Positions 6,594 to 14,159 of a stretch of DNA of 30,699 bases are shown one piece after another. The stretch's first letter is position 1, and the number at the start of each line of letters is the position of its first letter. Location: contig JBBDWU010000029.1 of the NCBI GenBank assembly GCA_040902725.1, positions 1-30,699 on the forward strand, written 5' to 3'. The notes below the pieces were generated by a model, which was not told the origin of the DNA, did not search any database, and was given only the letters and a program-made list of their open reading frames with translations. The DNA is from JACVRU01 sp040902725 (GTDB taxonomy: Bacteria > Actinomycetota > Thermoleophilia > Gaiellales > Gaiellaceae). A program made the translations under genes and the position numbers.

Positions 6594-9092
6594 TTGCGCT
6601 GGTTTCGACGCGAGAAGACCAAGGAGCAGGCGCCGCAGGAGGCCGCCGCTCCGCCCACGATCGCAGCCCCGCTAGCGGCTGAACCTGCCGCCCGCGAGGG
6701 CGGCGACGCGAGCACCACAACCGGACCACGAAGGCGAAAGCGCGGCAGCCGCGGTGGCCGGGGCCGGAAGCGGCCAGGCTCGACCGCCGCCACAGCCTTG
6801 GCAGTCGCCGACGCCTCTGCGACGGAGGAGAAGCCGGCCCGCCGGCAGGCCGAGCGCAAGCCGCGCCAGGCGCCGCGCCGCCGCCAGCAGCCGCGCCGCG
6901 CGCCGCTCCCGGCCGCCAAGCGGTCGCTGCTCGTCTCGGTCGACGTCTCCGAGCAGCGCGTCGCCGTCGTCGAGGACGACCAGGTCGCCGAGGTCTACCT
7001 CGAGCGTCCGGAGCGCCGCTCGATCGCCGGGAACATCTACCTCGGCACCGTCGACAACGTCCTCCCGGGGATGGAGGCGGCGTTCATCGAGATCGGCCTC
7101 GAGAAGAACGGCTTCCTCTACGTCGACGAGATCGTTCGCGACGAGCTGGAGGGCACCCGCGAGGGCGGCAAGAAGATCCAGGACCTGCTCTCGCGCGGCG
7201 AGGCGGTGCTCGTGCAGGCCGTCAAGGACCCGATGAAGACGAAGGGCGCGCGGCTGACGATGGAGATCTCGCTGCCGGGCCGCTTCGTCGTCTTCGTCCC
7301 GCACGGGGACGGCCTCGGAGTCTCGCGCCGCCTGTCCGACGAGGAGCGCCTGCGCCTGAAGGACGTGGTCAAGGCCCTGAACGTGAAACAGGGCGGCGTC
7401 ATCGTCCGCACCGCCGCGGAGGGCGCCTCGGCGGAGGACGTCGAGCGCGACCTCGTCTTCCTCCAGCGGCTCTGGAAGACGATCGAGGAGCAGGCCAAGA
7501 AGGCCAAAGCTCCCGCGCTCGTCTACCAGGAGGCCGAGCTGCCGCTGCGGATCATCCGCGACCTCTTCACGGGCGACTTCGAACGGGCGCTCGTCGACCA
7601 CGATCGCACGTTCAAGCGCATCGTCGGCTACCTGAAGAAGACGTCGCCGCACATGGTCGAGCGGGTCGAGCGCTACAAGGAGAAGACGCCGCTGTTCGAG
7701 GAGCACGGCATCGACGCCGAGATCCGCTCCACGCTCAGCCGCCGCGTCGACCTGCCCTCGGGCGGCTACCTGATCTTCGACTACGCCGAGGCGTTCACCG
7801 TCGTTGACGTCAACACGGGCCGGTTCGTCGGCTCGCGCGCCAAGGGCTCGACGGCGCGGCTCGAGGACACGATCACGAAGAACAACCTCGAGGCGGTGAA
7901 GGAGGTCGTTCGCCAGCTGCGGCTGCGCGACGTCGGCGGCATCATCGTCATCGACTTCATCGACATGGCCAACCCGAAGAACCGGGCGACCGTCGAGGAG
8001 GCGCTGCGCACCGAGCTCGAGCGCGACCGGACGAAGACTTACGTGGTCGAGATCTCGCCGCTCGGCCTCGTCGAGATGACGCGCCAGAACGTCACGGAGG
8101 GCCCGCGCGAGATCCTCACCAAGAAGTGCCCGACCTGCAGCGGCGACGGCATCGTGCTGTCGGAGTCGTCGGCCGCGGTCGATTCCGAGCGTCGCCTGCG
8201 CGGATTGGCGCAGGAGGGCACGCGCGTCCAGGCCTACCGCGTCGAGCTGCACCCGCAGGTGGCCTCGATCCTGATCGGCCCCGGCGGCCGCCGGCTCGCC
8301 GAGATCGAGGAGGCGACGCGGCGGCGGTTCTTCGTCGAGACGACCGACAACGGCCATGGGCTCGACCACTTCTCCGTGCTCGCCCAGGGCCGGCTCGAGG
8401 AACTGAAGCCCGAGGTGCCGGTCGAGGAGGGCCAGAAGCTCGAGCTCCAGCTCGTGGAGGTCGGCCGCCACGACGCCGGCTCGGGGGTCGGGAAGGTCAA
8501 CGGCTACGACGTCTGTGTCGCGGGCGCCGCGTCCCTCGTCGGCAAGAAGGTGAAGGTGCAGATCGAGCGCGCCCTCGCCGGCGCCGCCTACGCCGTCCGG
8601 ACGGACGCTCCGGCCGAGGCGGTGCCGCTGAGCGCGGAAGCCGCGGCCGAGAAGCCGACCCGGCAGCCCGCGAAGCGCAAGACCGGCGAGCCCGAGGCGG
8701 GCGTCGAGCTGGAGGAGGCCGTCGAGGAGGCCGTCGAGGAGGCCGAGGCGGCCGAGGAGCCCGAAGTGGTGGGGGAGGAGGAGGCTCCAACCGTGGAGGC
8801 GCCGAAGCGGAAGACCCGGCGAGGAACGCGCGGCGGCCGCAAGCGCAAGAAGAAGCCGGCGGTGCCGGGCGAGGAGACGGCTGCAGTCGCGTCCCCCGAC
8901 GGTGCTGGCCCGAGGATCCACCTGCCGCCCGACGACCTCGGCGACGAGCCGCAGGCCGCCGCGACGGCGGAAACGGCCGAGGCGGCTCCGGGAGAAGAGC
9001 GTCCCAAGCGGAAGACGCGGCGCGGCTCGCGCGGGGGCCGCAAGCGCAAGAAGAAGCCGGCCACCGTCACCGACGAGTCCGCTCCCTCCTGA
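6594..9092 (+). CDS. rne: Ribonuclease E/G with C-terminal KH-like and TRAM regions
   Basis: Endoribonuclease of the RNase E/G family, central to mRNA decay and rRNA processing. The TTG start is supported by AAGGAG at 6581-6586. Domains of the 832-aa protein: Arg/Lys/Gly-rich N-terminal extension (1-105); S1 RNA-binding domain (about 107-200); catalytic core with the metal-binding aspartates D405 (in VVDVNTGRF) and D457 (in DFIDM); zinc-link cysteines C512 and C515 (CPTCSGDG). After the core come a KH-like segment (VASILIGPGGRRLAEIEE, about 560-580), a TRAM-like beta domain (about 608-670), an acidic Glu/Ala stretch and two copies of a KRKTRRG-RGGRKRKKKP motif. The 3' end overlaps the convergent downstream gene by 26 nt. 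Confidence 0.93.
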   Translation: MRWFRREKTKEQAPQEAAAPPTIAAPLAAEPAAREGGDASTTTGPRRRKRGSRGGRGRKRPGSTAATALAVADASATEEKPARRQAERKPRQAPRRRQQPRRAPLPAAKRSLLVSVDVSEQRVAVVEDDQVAEVYLERPERRSIAGNIYLGTVDNVLPGMEAAFIEIGLEKNGFLYVDEIVRDELEGTREGGKKIQDLLSRGEAVLVQAVKDPMKTKGARLTMEISLPGRFVVFVPHGDGLGVSRRLSDEERLRLKDVVKALNVKQGGVIVRTAAEGASAEDVERDLVFLQRLWKTIEEQAKKAKAPALVYQEAELPLRIIRDLFTGDFERALVDHDRTFKRIVGYLKKTSPHMVERVERYKEKTPLFEEHGIDAEIRSTLSRRVDLPSGGYLIFDYAEAFTVVDVNTGRFVGSRAKGSTARLEDTITKNNLEAVKEVVRQLRLRDVGGIIVIDFIDMANPKNRATVEEALRTELERDRTKTYVVEISPLGLVEMTRQNVTEGPREILTKKCPTCSGDGIVLSESSAAVDSERRLRGLAQEGTRVQAYRVELHPQVASILIGPGGRRLAEIEEATRRRFFVETTDNGHGLDHFSVLAQGRLEELKPEVPVEEGQKLELQLVEVGRHDAGSGVGKVNGYDVCVAGAASLVGKKVKVQIERALAGAAYAVRTDAPAEAVPLSAEAAAEKPTRQPAKRKTGEPEAGVELEEAVEEAVEEAEAAEEPEVVGEEEAPTVEAPKRKTRRGTRGGRKRKKKPAVPGEETAAVASPDGAGPRIHLPPDDLGDEPQAAATAETAEAAPGEERPKRKTRRGSRGGRKRKKKPATVTDESAPS
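8802..9061 (+). repeat. Direct repeat pair in the rne 3' region (8802-8860 and 9003-9061)
   Basis: Two 59-bp copies, about 90% alike, encode the basic block KRKTRRG(T/S)RGGRKRKKKPA. A shorter related block (RKRGSRGGRGRKR) occurs at the protein's N-terminus. They probably provide RNA-binding arms. The near-identity also makes the segment prone to recombination or assembly collapse. Confidence 0.8.
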
Positions 9093-9867
9093 ACCAGAGC
9101 AGGTAGACCGCCGCGGCGGCGACCAGGATCGCGAGCCAGCCCCATTCGAGCTCGGGCTGGATCAGGCTCGGGATCGTCCAGTCCACGGAGCCGCGCTTGA
9201 CGACCTGCTCGTGCCAGAAGTCCTCCGCGGCCAGCGCGCCCCCGTAGGCGAGCATCAGTGCGAAGTAGCTGGACGCGAGCGCGGTGTGCCGCGTGCGGCT
9301 GAGCAGGAGCGCCGAGAGCGCGAGCAGCACCCCGTACGTCCCGTGGTGCCCGCCCAGGTGGACGGCCGCGATCGTCTCGCCGGGTGCGATCTCCTCCGAG
9401 TAGATCGGGTCGGGCGCGTAGAACCCGGCCTCCGCGAACAGCCAGGGGACGGCGATCAGCGCGAGCACCACCGCCAGGCCGACGCGCACGGGATCACCAA
9501 GTAACACCGTGTTACTTGCTCGGAGCCGGTCCCGGCGGATCACCGTCAGCGCGGCGGCGACGGCGACTCCCAGGGCCGGCACGGCGTTCACCGGCCGGGC
9601 GTCGAGGTCGTCCAGATCGAGCACGCCCGGAACCGCCGCCACCGCGCAGAGGGCGATTCCGACCGCCGCCACGCGCCCGCGCAGGAGCAGCAGGATCCCG
9701 ATCGCGGCGAACGCGACCGGGAAGTTGAGGTAGACGAGCGTGCGGCTCGCCCCGCCCGCGATCCCCTCCCGGCTCACGTTGTAGAGCCCGTCCAGGCGGC
9801 TGTACGTGACGAACGTCAGTAGGGCGAAGACGGCGTAGAGCGCCCAGGTTGTCGCTACACTCTTCAT
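9067..9867 (-). CDS. Polytopic membrane protein, unknown function
   Basis: 266-aa integral membrane protein with about eight hydrophobic helices, convergent with rne. The first helix is near the N-terminus (TWALYAVFALLTFVTYSRL) and the protein ends in a basic WFRRERTRR tail after AILVAAAAVYLLWF. Conserved-looking polar residues within loops include HLGGHHGTYG and EDFWHEQVVKRG, which could bind a metal or heme. I do not recognise the family. The ATG start at 9867 lies 35 nt from the divergent rplU start. An odd palindrome (9498-9518) is embedded in frame. Confidence 0.75.
   Translation of the reverse strand: MKSVATTWALYAVFALLTFVTYSRLDGLYNVSREGIAGGASRTLVYLNFPVAFAAIGILLLLRGRVAAVGIALCAVAAVPGVLDLDDLDARPVNAVPALGVAVAAALTVIRRDRLRASNTVLLGDPVRVGLAVVLALIAVPWLFAEAGFYAPDPIYSEEIAPGETIAAVHLGGHHGTYGVLLALSALLLSRTRHTALASSYFALMLAYGGALAAEDFWHEQVVKRGSVDWTIPSLIQPELEWGWLAILVAAAAVYLLWFRRERTRR
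9498..9518. repeat. 21-bp perfect palindrome inside the membrane-protein gene
   Basis: Arms CAAGTAACAC (9498-9507) and GTGTTACTTG (9509-9518) are exact inverse complements around a single C. It is AT-richer than its host gene, is 21 nt long so it keeps the frame, and falls in a loop between two helices (coding for part of ASNTVLLGDP). It may be a small dispersed palindromic element. Confidence 0.7.
9856..9861 (+). promoter_or_regulatory. Candidate -10 box of the rplU-rpmA-obg operon
   Basis: TACACT at 9856-9861 lies 41 nt before the rplU ATG and would start transcription near 9868, giving a ~35-nt leader. The -35 is not obvious. Confidence 0.35.
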
Positions 9868-9902
9868 GCTTCGCGGGCCGTTCGTCCGCGTCTTCTCACG
9901 CC

Positions 9903-10397
9903 ATGTCCTACGCGATCATCTCACTGGGCGGCAAGCAGTACCGCGTCTCCGAAGGCGAGCGGTTGCTCGTGGACCGGGTCAAGCAGGACGAGGGCCAGAC
10001 GCTGACGCCGGTCGTCCTGATGGTCGGCGGCGACGGCGACGCGAAGATGTCTCCGAAGGACGTCACCGTGACGGCCCGAGTCGTCGGGCACGTGCGGGGC
10101 GACAAGATCCGCATCGGCAAGCACCGGCAGCGCACGGGCTACAAGCGCCACACCGGCTTCCGGGCCGCGCTCTCCCAGATCGAGATCGAGAAGATCGGAA
10201 CGAAGGCGGCCGCCGCGAAGCCGAAGGCGGAGGAGAAGCCGAAGGCGGCCGCGAAGCCCAAGGCGGCCGCGAAGCCGAAGGCTGCGGCCAAGCCGAAGGC
10301 GGCAGCGAAGAAGCCCGCTGCCGCGAAGAAGCCCGCTGCCGCGCAGAAGCCCGCCGCGGCCAGGAAGCCCGCGGCGAAGAAGAAGGAAGGCGAGTAG
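9903..10397 (+). CDS. rplU: 50S ribosomal protein L21 with Lys/Ala-rich tail
   Basis: L21 binds 23S rRNA in the large subunit. Residues 1-103 are the normal protein: MSYAIISLGGKQYRVSEGE at the start and KIRIGKHRQRTGYKRHTGFR near the end. The remaining ~60 residues are a repetitive KPKAAAKPKAAAK / KKPAAA tail like the C-terminal arm of histone H1, about doubling the basic charge. The ATG at 9903 was chosen because it begins the conserved L21 N-terminus. No clear ribosome site is visible. The TAG stop overlaps the rpmA GTG by one base. Confidence 0.95.
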   Translation: MSYAIISLGGKQYRVSEGERLLVDRVKQDEGQTLTPVVLMVGGDGDAKMSPKDVTVTARVVGHVRGDKIRIGKHRQRTGYKRHTGFRAALSQIEIEKIGTKAAAAKPKAEEKPKAAAKPKAAAKPKAAAKPKAAAKKPAAAKKPAAAQKPAAARKPAAKKKEGE

Positions 10398-10648
10398 TGG
10401 CGCACAAGAAAGGTCTCGGCTCGTCCCGCAACGGGCGCGACTCGAACCCCAAGATGCTCGGCGTGAAGATCGCCGACGGCCAGGTCGTGTCGGCCGGGAT
10501 GATCATCCTGCGCCAGCGCGGCACGCGGTTCCGGCCGGGGCCGGGCGCGGGCCTGGGGCGCGACGACACGATCTTCGCCCTGCGCGACGGCAAGGTCGAG
10601 TTCCGGCGCAGCGGCGACCGCCGCTTCGTCCACGTCAACGGAGACTGA
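10397..10648 (+). CDS. rpmA: 50S ribosomal protein L27
   Basis: 83-aa L27, located near the peptidyl-transferase centre. The N-terminus reads (M)AHKKGLGSSRNGRDSNPKM and is followed by GVKIADGQVVSAGMIILRQRGTRFRPG, the standard family sequence, with no cleavable N-terminal extension. The GTG start shares its first base with the rplU TAG, and a purine-rich AAGGAAGG lies inside the rplU end as ribosome site. The order rplU-rpmA-obg is classical. Confidence 0.97.
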   Translation: MAHKKGLGSSRNGRDSNPKMLGVKIADGQVVSAGMIILRQRGTRFRPGPGAGLGRDDTIFALRDGKVEFRRSGDRRFVHVNGD

Positions 10649-10651
10649 CCC

Positions 10652-11845
10652 GTGTTCCAGGACCGCGCCCGCATCCACGTGGTGGCGGGTCGCGGCGGCG
10701 ACGGCGCGCTCTCGTTCCGGCGGGAGAAGTACGTGCCGAAGGGCGGCCCGGACGGCGGCGACGGCGGCGACGGCGGCGACGTCCTGCTCGAGGCGGACCC
10801 GGACCTCCGCGATCTGAGCGAATTCGCGACGCGGCGCCGGCTCCAGGCGGGGCGTGGGGGAAGCGGTGGGGGCGGCCGCCGGCACGGCAAGCGTGGCGAC
10901 GAGGTCGTCGTCCGCGTCCCCGTGGGCACGCAGGTGCTGGACGACGACGGCCAGCTGATCGCGGATCTCGCCGCTCCCGCCGCCCGCGCGGTGCTCGCCC
11001 GCGGCGGCGCGGGCGGCCGCGGCAACGCGCACTTCGCGACCCCGCGGCGGCAGGCGCCCCGGTTCGCGGAGACCGGCCGGCTCGGCGAGGAGGCCGACCT
11101 CGAGCTGCGGCTGAAGCTGCTTGCCGACGCCGCGCTCGTCGGCCTGCCCAATGCCGGCAAGTCCTCGCTCCTCCGGCGGATCTCCAACGCGAAGCCGAAG
11201 GTGGCGGAGTATCCGTTCACGACGCTCGCGCCGGTGCTCGGCACCGTCGACGCCCCCGACCGCACCCGGCAGCTCACCGTCGCGGACGTGCCCGGGCTGA
11301 TCAAGGGCGCGAGCCGCGGCGTCGGCCTGGGCCACGAGTTCCTCGCGCACCTCGAGCGCGCGCGCACGCTCGTCCACGTGATCGACGCGGCTGCCGGCGA
11401 TCCAGCCGATGCCTTCCGCGCGATCGACGGCGAGCTCGCCCTCTACGGCGCCGGGCTCGACCGGCTGCCGCAGATCGTCGTCCTGAACAAGATCGATCTC
11501 CTGCCCGAGCCGCCCGAGCTCGGGATCGAGGACGAGCGAATCCGAGCCGTCTTCCGGGTCTCCTGTGCGACCGGAGTGGGGATCGAGGCGCTGAAGCGCG
11601 CGCTCTTCGAGCTCGTGGAGCCTGCTCCCGCGCCCGCGACCGCCGACGAGGCGGGTCTCGTCGAGTTCCTCGTCTACCGGCCGCGCCCCGGCCGGCCGGC
11701 GTTCAGGATCCTCCGCACCGACCGCGGCTTCCGGGTCACCGGCTCGCCTCCGGAAGGAGAGGAGCTCGATGCGGCGCTGAAGGCCGCCGGCGCGCGGACG
11801 GGCGACGAGGTGGAGATCGGCGACGAGATGCTCGAGTTCCGGTGA
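10652..11845 (+). CDS. obg: GTPase Obg/CgtA
   Basis: Ribosome-associated GTPase acting in 50S assembly and stress control. The 397-aa protein shows the Gly-rich Obg fold (residues 1-155, with GGDGGDGGDGGDV), the G domain with P-loop GLPNAGKSS at 164-172, switch region YPFTTLAPVLG, G3 DVPGLI and G4 NKID. A C-terminal OCT domain (about 325-397, FLVYRPRPGRPAFRILR) follows, as in actinobacterial and Firmicutes Obg. The GTG start is 3 nt after rpmA. The end overlaps nadD by 4 nt (GTGA). Confidence 0.96.
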   Translation: MFQDRARIHVVAGRGGDGALSFRREKYVPKGGPDGGDGGDGGDVLLEADPDLRDLSEFATRRRLQAGRGGSGGGGRRHGKRGDEVVVRVPVGTQVLDDDGQLIADLAAPAARAVLARGGAGGRGNAHFATPRRQAPRFAETGRLGEEADLELRLKLLADAALVGLPNAGKSSLLRRISNAKPKVAEYPFTTLAPVLGTVDAPDRTRQLTVADVPGLIKGASRGVGLGHEFLAHLERARTLVHVIDAAAGDPADAFRAIDGELALYGAGLDRLPQIVVLNKIDLLPEPPELGIEDERIRAVFRVSCATGVGIEALKRALFELVEPAPAPATADEAGLVEFLVYRPRPGRPAFRILRTDRGFRVTGSPPEGEELDAALKAAGARTGDEVEIGDEMLEFR

Positions 11846-12390
11846 CAGGCCTCTTCGGGGGCGCGTTCGACCCGCCGCACGACGGCCACGTCGCGCTGGT
11901 CTCCGGCGCTGTGGCGCACTTCGGCCTCCCTCGCGTCGTGATCCTCGTCTCGGAGCGGCCGGGCCATCGGTCCGTGGTGGCGCCGGTCGAGGCGCGGCTG
12001 CGGCTGGCGGAGGCGGCGTTCCCGGAGCACGAGGTGGAGCTCGATCCCTTCCCTCGCACGATCGACCTCCTGCGCGCCCGCGACTTCGGGGACGCGGTGC
12101 TGCTGATCGGGGCCGACCAGTACGGCGACTTCGGCGAGTGGAAGGAGCCCGACGGGATCCTGATGCTCGTCCGGCTCGGCGTGGCGACCCGGCCCGGCTT
12201 CCCGCTGACGGCCGACCCGCCGGACCCGCGAGTCTCCTTCTTCGAGATCGAGCCGGTGCCGGTCTCCGGATCGCTCGTCCGCGCGCGGTGCGCCGCCGGC
12301 GAGCCGCTCGCCGGTTTCGTCCCCGACGACGTCGCGCGCCTGATCGCGGAGCTTGGGCTCTACCGCGACGGGGTAGACTCGGGCCACTGA
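11842..12390 (+). CDS. nadD: Nicotinate-nucleotide adenylyltransferase
   Basis: Makes deamido-NAD from nicotinate mononucleotide and ATP in NAD synthesis. The 182-aa product carries the nucleotidyltransferase signature GGAFDPPHDGH at residues 5-15, a mid-protein LIGADQYGDFGEW equivalent to the family's GxDxxxxxxxW, and the C-terminal VSGSLVRAR (ISxSxxR motif). The GTG start overlaps obg. It is slightly shorter than usual because it starts directly with the first strand. The obg-nadD-rsfS order is common in Gram-positives. Confidence 0.95.
   Translation: MTGLFGGAFDPPHDGHVALVSGAVAHFGLPRVVILVSERPGHRSVVAPVEARLRLAEAAFPEHEVELDPFPRTIDLLRARDFGDAVLLIGADQYGDFGEWKEPDGILMLVRLGVATRPGFPLTADPPDPRVSFFEIEPVPVSGSLVRARCAAGEPLAGFVPDDVARLIAELGLYRDGVDSGH
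12374..12379 (+). promoter_or_regulatory. Candidate internal promoter before rsfS
   Basis: TAGACT lies inside the last codons of nadD, 7 nt before the proposed CTG start of rsfS, matching the leaderless layout seen elsewhere in the window. Confidence 0.3.
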
Positions 12391-12743
12391 CTTCGCTCGA
12401 ACAAGCACGCCGGGTGGCCGAGCTCGCGCAGGAGAAGCTCGCGCGGGATGTCGTGATCCTCGACATGCGGCCGGTGTGCTCCTACACCGACTACTTCGTG
12501 ATCGCGACGGGCCAGAACCCGCGGCAGGCGAAGTCGATCTACGACGAGGTGCACGAGCGGCTGAAGAGCGAGACCCGCGTGATCCCGCACGCGGTCGAGG
12601 GAACGCGCGAGGCGAGCTGGATCGTCGCCGACTACCTCGACGTCGTCCTGCACGTCTTCACCCCCGACGCGCGCGCGTACTACAACCTCGAGGATCTCTG
12701 GGGCGACGTCCCCGCGGTCGAGCTCGGGGCCGCGGCCTCGTAA
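12387..12743 (+). CDS. rsfS: Ribosomal silencing factor RsfS
   Basis: RsfS binds L14 and blocks subunit joining in starvation. The sequence shows the full family core: DVVILDMRPVCSYTDYFVIATGQNPRQ, WIVADYLDVVLHVFTPDAR and YYNLEDLWGD. The only in-frame starts near the beginning are CTG at 12387 and GTG at 12414. The GTG would cut off the first conserved helix (SLEQARRVAELAQEKLA), so CTG is preferred. It gives 118 aa and a CTGA overlap with the nadD stop, like the GTGA overlap before nadD. A CTG start is rare, so the exact start is the only doubt. Confidence 0.92.
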   Translation: MTSLEQARRVAELAQEKLARDVVILDMRPVCSYTDYFVIATGQNPRQAKSIYDEVHERLKSETRVIPHAVEGTREASWIVADYLDVVLHVFTPDARAYYNLEDLWGDVPAVELGAAAS

Positions 12744-12752
12744 GCCCTCGAG

Positions 12753-12767
12753 CGGGGTCTGGCCCCG
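12753..12767 (+). terminator. Hairpin after rsfS
   Basis: CGGGG (12753-12757) pairs with CCCCG (12763-12767) around TCTGG, 9 nt after the rsfS stop. It has no clear T-run, so termination efficiency is uncertain. It sits just before the tRNA promoter. Confidence 0.4.
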
Positions 12768-12794
12768 TTGCGAAAGCGTGTCGGCGGCTACACT
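12768..12794 (+). promoter_or_regulatory. Candidate promoter of the tRNA-Ala gene
   Basis: TTGCGA (12768-12773) and TACACT (12789-12794) are separated by 15 bp, slightly short of the ideal 17. The tRNA begins 11 nt after the -10 box. Confidence 0.5.
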
Positions 12795-12805
12795 GGGCGG
12801 CTCCT

Positions 12806-12878
12806 GGGGCCGTAGCTCAGCTGGGAGAGCGTCTGGCTGGCAGCCAGAAGGTCAGGGGTTCGAACCCCCTCGGCTCCA
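12806..12878 (+). tRNA. tRNA-Ala (anticodon GGC)
   Basis: A complete 73-nt cloverleaf. Acceptor GGGGCCG pairs with CGGCTCC (one G-U). The D-arm is GCTC/GAGC. The anticodon stem TCTGG/CCAGA holds loop CTGGCAG with anticodon GGC, reading GCC codons. The T-arm is AGGGG-TTCGAAC-CCCCT-like and the discriminator base is A at 12878. The following CCT shows that the CCA end is not encoded. Confidence 0.95.
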
Positions 12879-12881
12879 CCT

Positions 12882-13742
12882 CTGAAGACGCTGCTCGCTC
12901 CGTTCGCGCTGATTGCGTTAACGGCCGGCGTGATCGGCATCTTCGTGTGGTCGCCGTGGGCCTCGGAGACGCGGCAGCTCGAGCTCGGCTGGCTGGAGGC
13001 CTACTCCGCGTGGCTCGAACGCGCCCCCGACCGCGCCTTCGGGCCGACGAGCTGCGAGCGGTCGTTCGATGCCGAGGTCGGTCCGCCGCCCTCGCGACGT
13101 CTGCAATCCATCGCCGAGATCGCCCAGAAGGGTTGCGCGAGCTATCCCGACCCGGCGGACTGGCGCGCGGTCGGCTGGCGGGCGAGCTCCAACCTCATCG
13201 AGTGGAGATCCGCACGGGCAGAGACGACCGAGGAGCCCCGTCTCGCCCAGGTCGCGCGCAGGATCGCGCAGACCCCCGTCCGCACGTACTGCTGGATCGA
13301 GGACGACTGGCACGAGCTCGCGGAGGAGTGGGCCCTCCTCGACCGCGACGAGTACTGGGTGGCCGGCTTCGCCGATCCGTTCGCCGGCGAGATCCACCTC
13401 TCGCCAGAGATCTGCGACCCGCTACGGCGCTTCTTCATGTCGGCCTATGCCCCTTTCCTGAACGAGGAGAGCCTTGATCTCTCCATCGCTTTGACGGTGC
13501 TCGCCCATGAGGCTGGGCACATCCGAGATCCCGACGCCAACGAGGCCGTTGTCGAGTGCCATGCGATCCAGCGCGTCCGCGGGCTCGTGCTCGACGAGGG
13601 CCGCAGCCCCGGCTATGCCAACGAGCTGGCGGGTCTGGCGGCCGACATCACGTATCCCCGGATGCCGCCGGAGTATCGGACGCGCCGCTGCCACCCCGGC
13701 GGACCGCTTGACCTGAGTCCGGAAACCCCCGCCTGGCCCTAG
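12882..13742 (+). CDS. Membrane-anchored HExxH putative metallopeptidase
   Basis: Unknown protein with a zinc-peptidase motif HEAGH (residues 209-213 from the CTG start) in LTVLAHEAGHIRD. It is followed by NEAVVECHAIQR, whose glutamates could supply the third ligand as in M48-type gluzincins. A single hydrophobic helix (TLLAPFALIALTAGVIGIFVW) lies at the N-terminus only if translation begins at the CTG at 12882. The next start, GTG 12930, would keep just its last third. Six cysteines in the outer part suggest disulphides. The CTG is 4 nt after tRNA-Ala, so it may be read through from the tRNA promoter. The TAG stop overlaps that of the convergent regulator in a CTAG. Confidence 0.7.
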   Translation: MKTLLAPFALIALTAGVIGIFVWSPWASETRQLELGWLEAYSAWLERAPDRAFGPTSCERSFDAEVGPPPSRRLQSIAEIAQKGCASYPDPADWRAVGWRASSNLIEWRSARAETTEEPRLAQVARRIAQTPVRTYCWIEDDWHELAEEWALLDRDEYWVAGFADPFAGEIHLSPEICDPLRRFFMSAYAPFLNEESLDLSIALTVLAHEAGHIRDPDANEAVVECHAIQRVRGLVLDEGRSPGYANELAGLAADITYPRMPPEYRTRRCHPGGPLDLSPETPAWP

Positions 13743-14146
13743 TTGACCGCGAGCGGCTGGAAGCGGGCGAGCAGGCCGGCCACGAGCGAGGCCAGCGTCG
13801 CCGGGTCGAACGGCTTGGTCAGGTAGGCGAGCGCGCCGAGCTGGCGGGCGCACGCGGCGTCGGCTGCGTGGTGCTCCCCGCTGAGGAAGATGAGCGGGAT
13901 TCGTCGAGTCCGCTCGTCGCCGCGCAGTGCTTCGGCGAGCTGGAATCCGTCGAGGATGGGCATCATCACGTCGCTGACGACGAGGTGCGGGCGCCTGGAT
14001 CGAGCCTGCGCCAGGCCGTGCCGGCCGTCCGGGGCTTCCAGCACGACGATGCCCTCGCGCGCGAGGGTCTCCGAGCAGAGCATGCGGATCGCGGGATCGT
14101 CGTCGACGATCAGCACGAGCGGCGGCTTGCCGTTCCAGCGCTTCAC
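13739..14146 (-). CDS. Single-domain response regulator (receiver only)
   Basis: 135-aa CheY-like receiver without an output domain. Visible features are the acidic pair in VLIVDDDPAIR, the phospho-acceptor Asp in LVVSDVMMPILDG (around residue 60), the conserved Ser in LIFLSGEHHA and the Lys in AYLTKPFDPATL. It probably passes a phosphoryl signal to a partner that is not in the window, since no histidine kinase is nearby. The ATG start abuts the orphan ANTAR segment on the other strand, leaving little room for a promoter of its own outside that segment. Confidence 0.88.
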   Translation of the reverse strand: MKRWNGKPPLVLIVDDDPAIRMLCSETLAREGIVVLEAPDGRHGLAQARSRRPHLVVSDVMMPILDGFQLAEALRGDERTRRIPLIFLSGEHHAADAACARQLGALAYLTKPFDPATLASLVAGLLARFQPLAVN

Positions 14147-14159
14147 CGAGTACCACAGC

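Noticed and set aside
6503..6713. Possible leader peptide starting at ATG 6503 ahead of RNase E
   Set aside because: It runs out of frame into the rne gene, has no ribosome site and reads as low-complexity Arg/Ala sequence.
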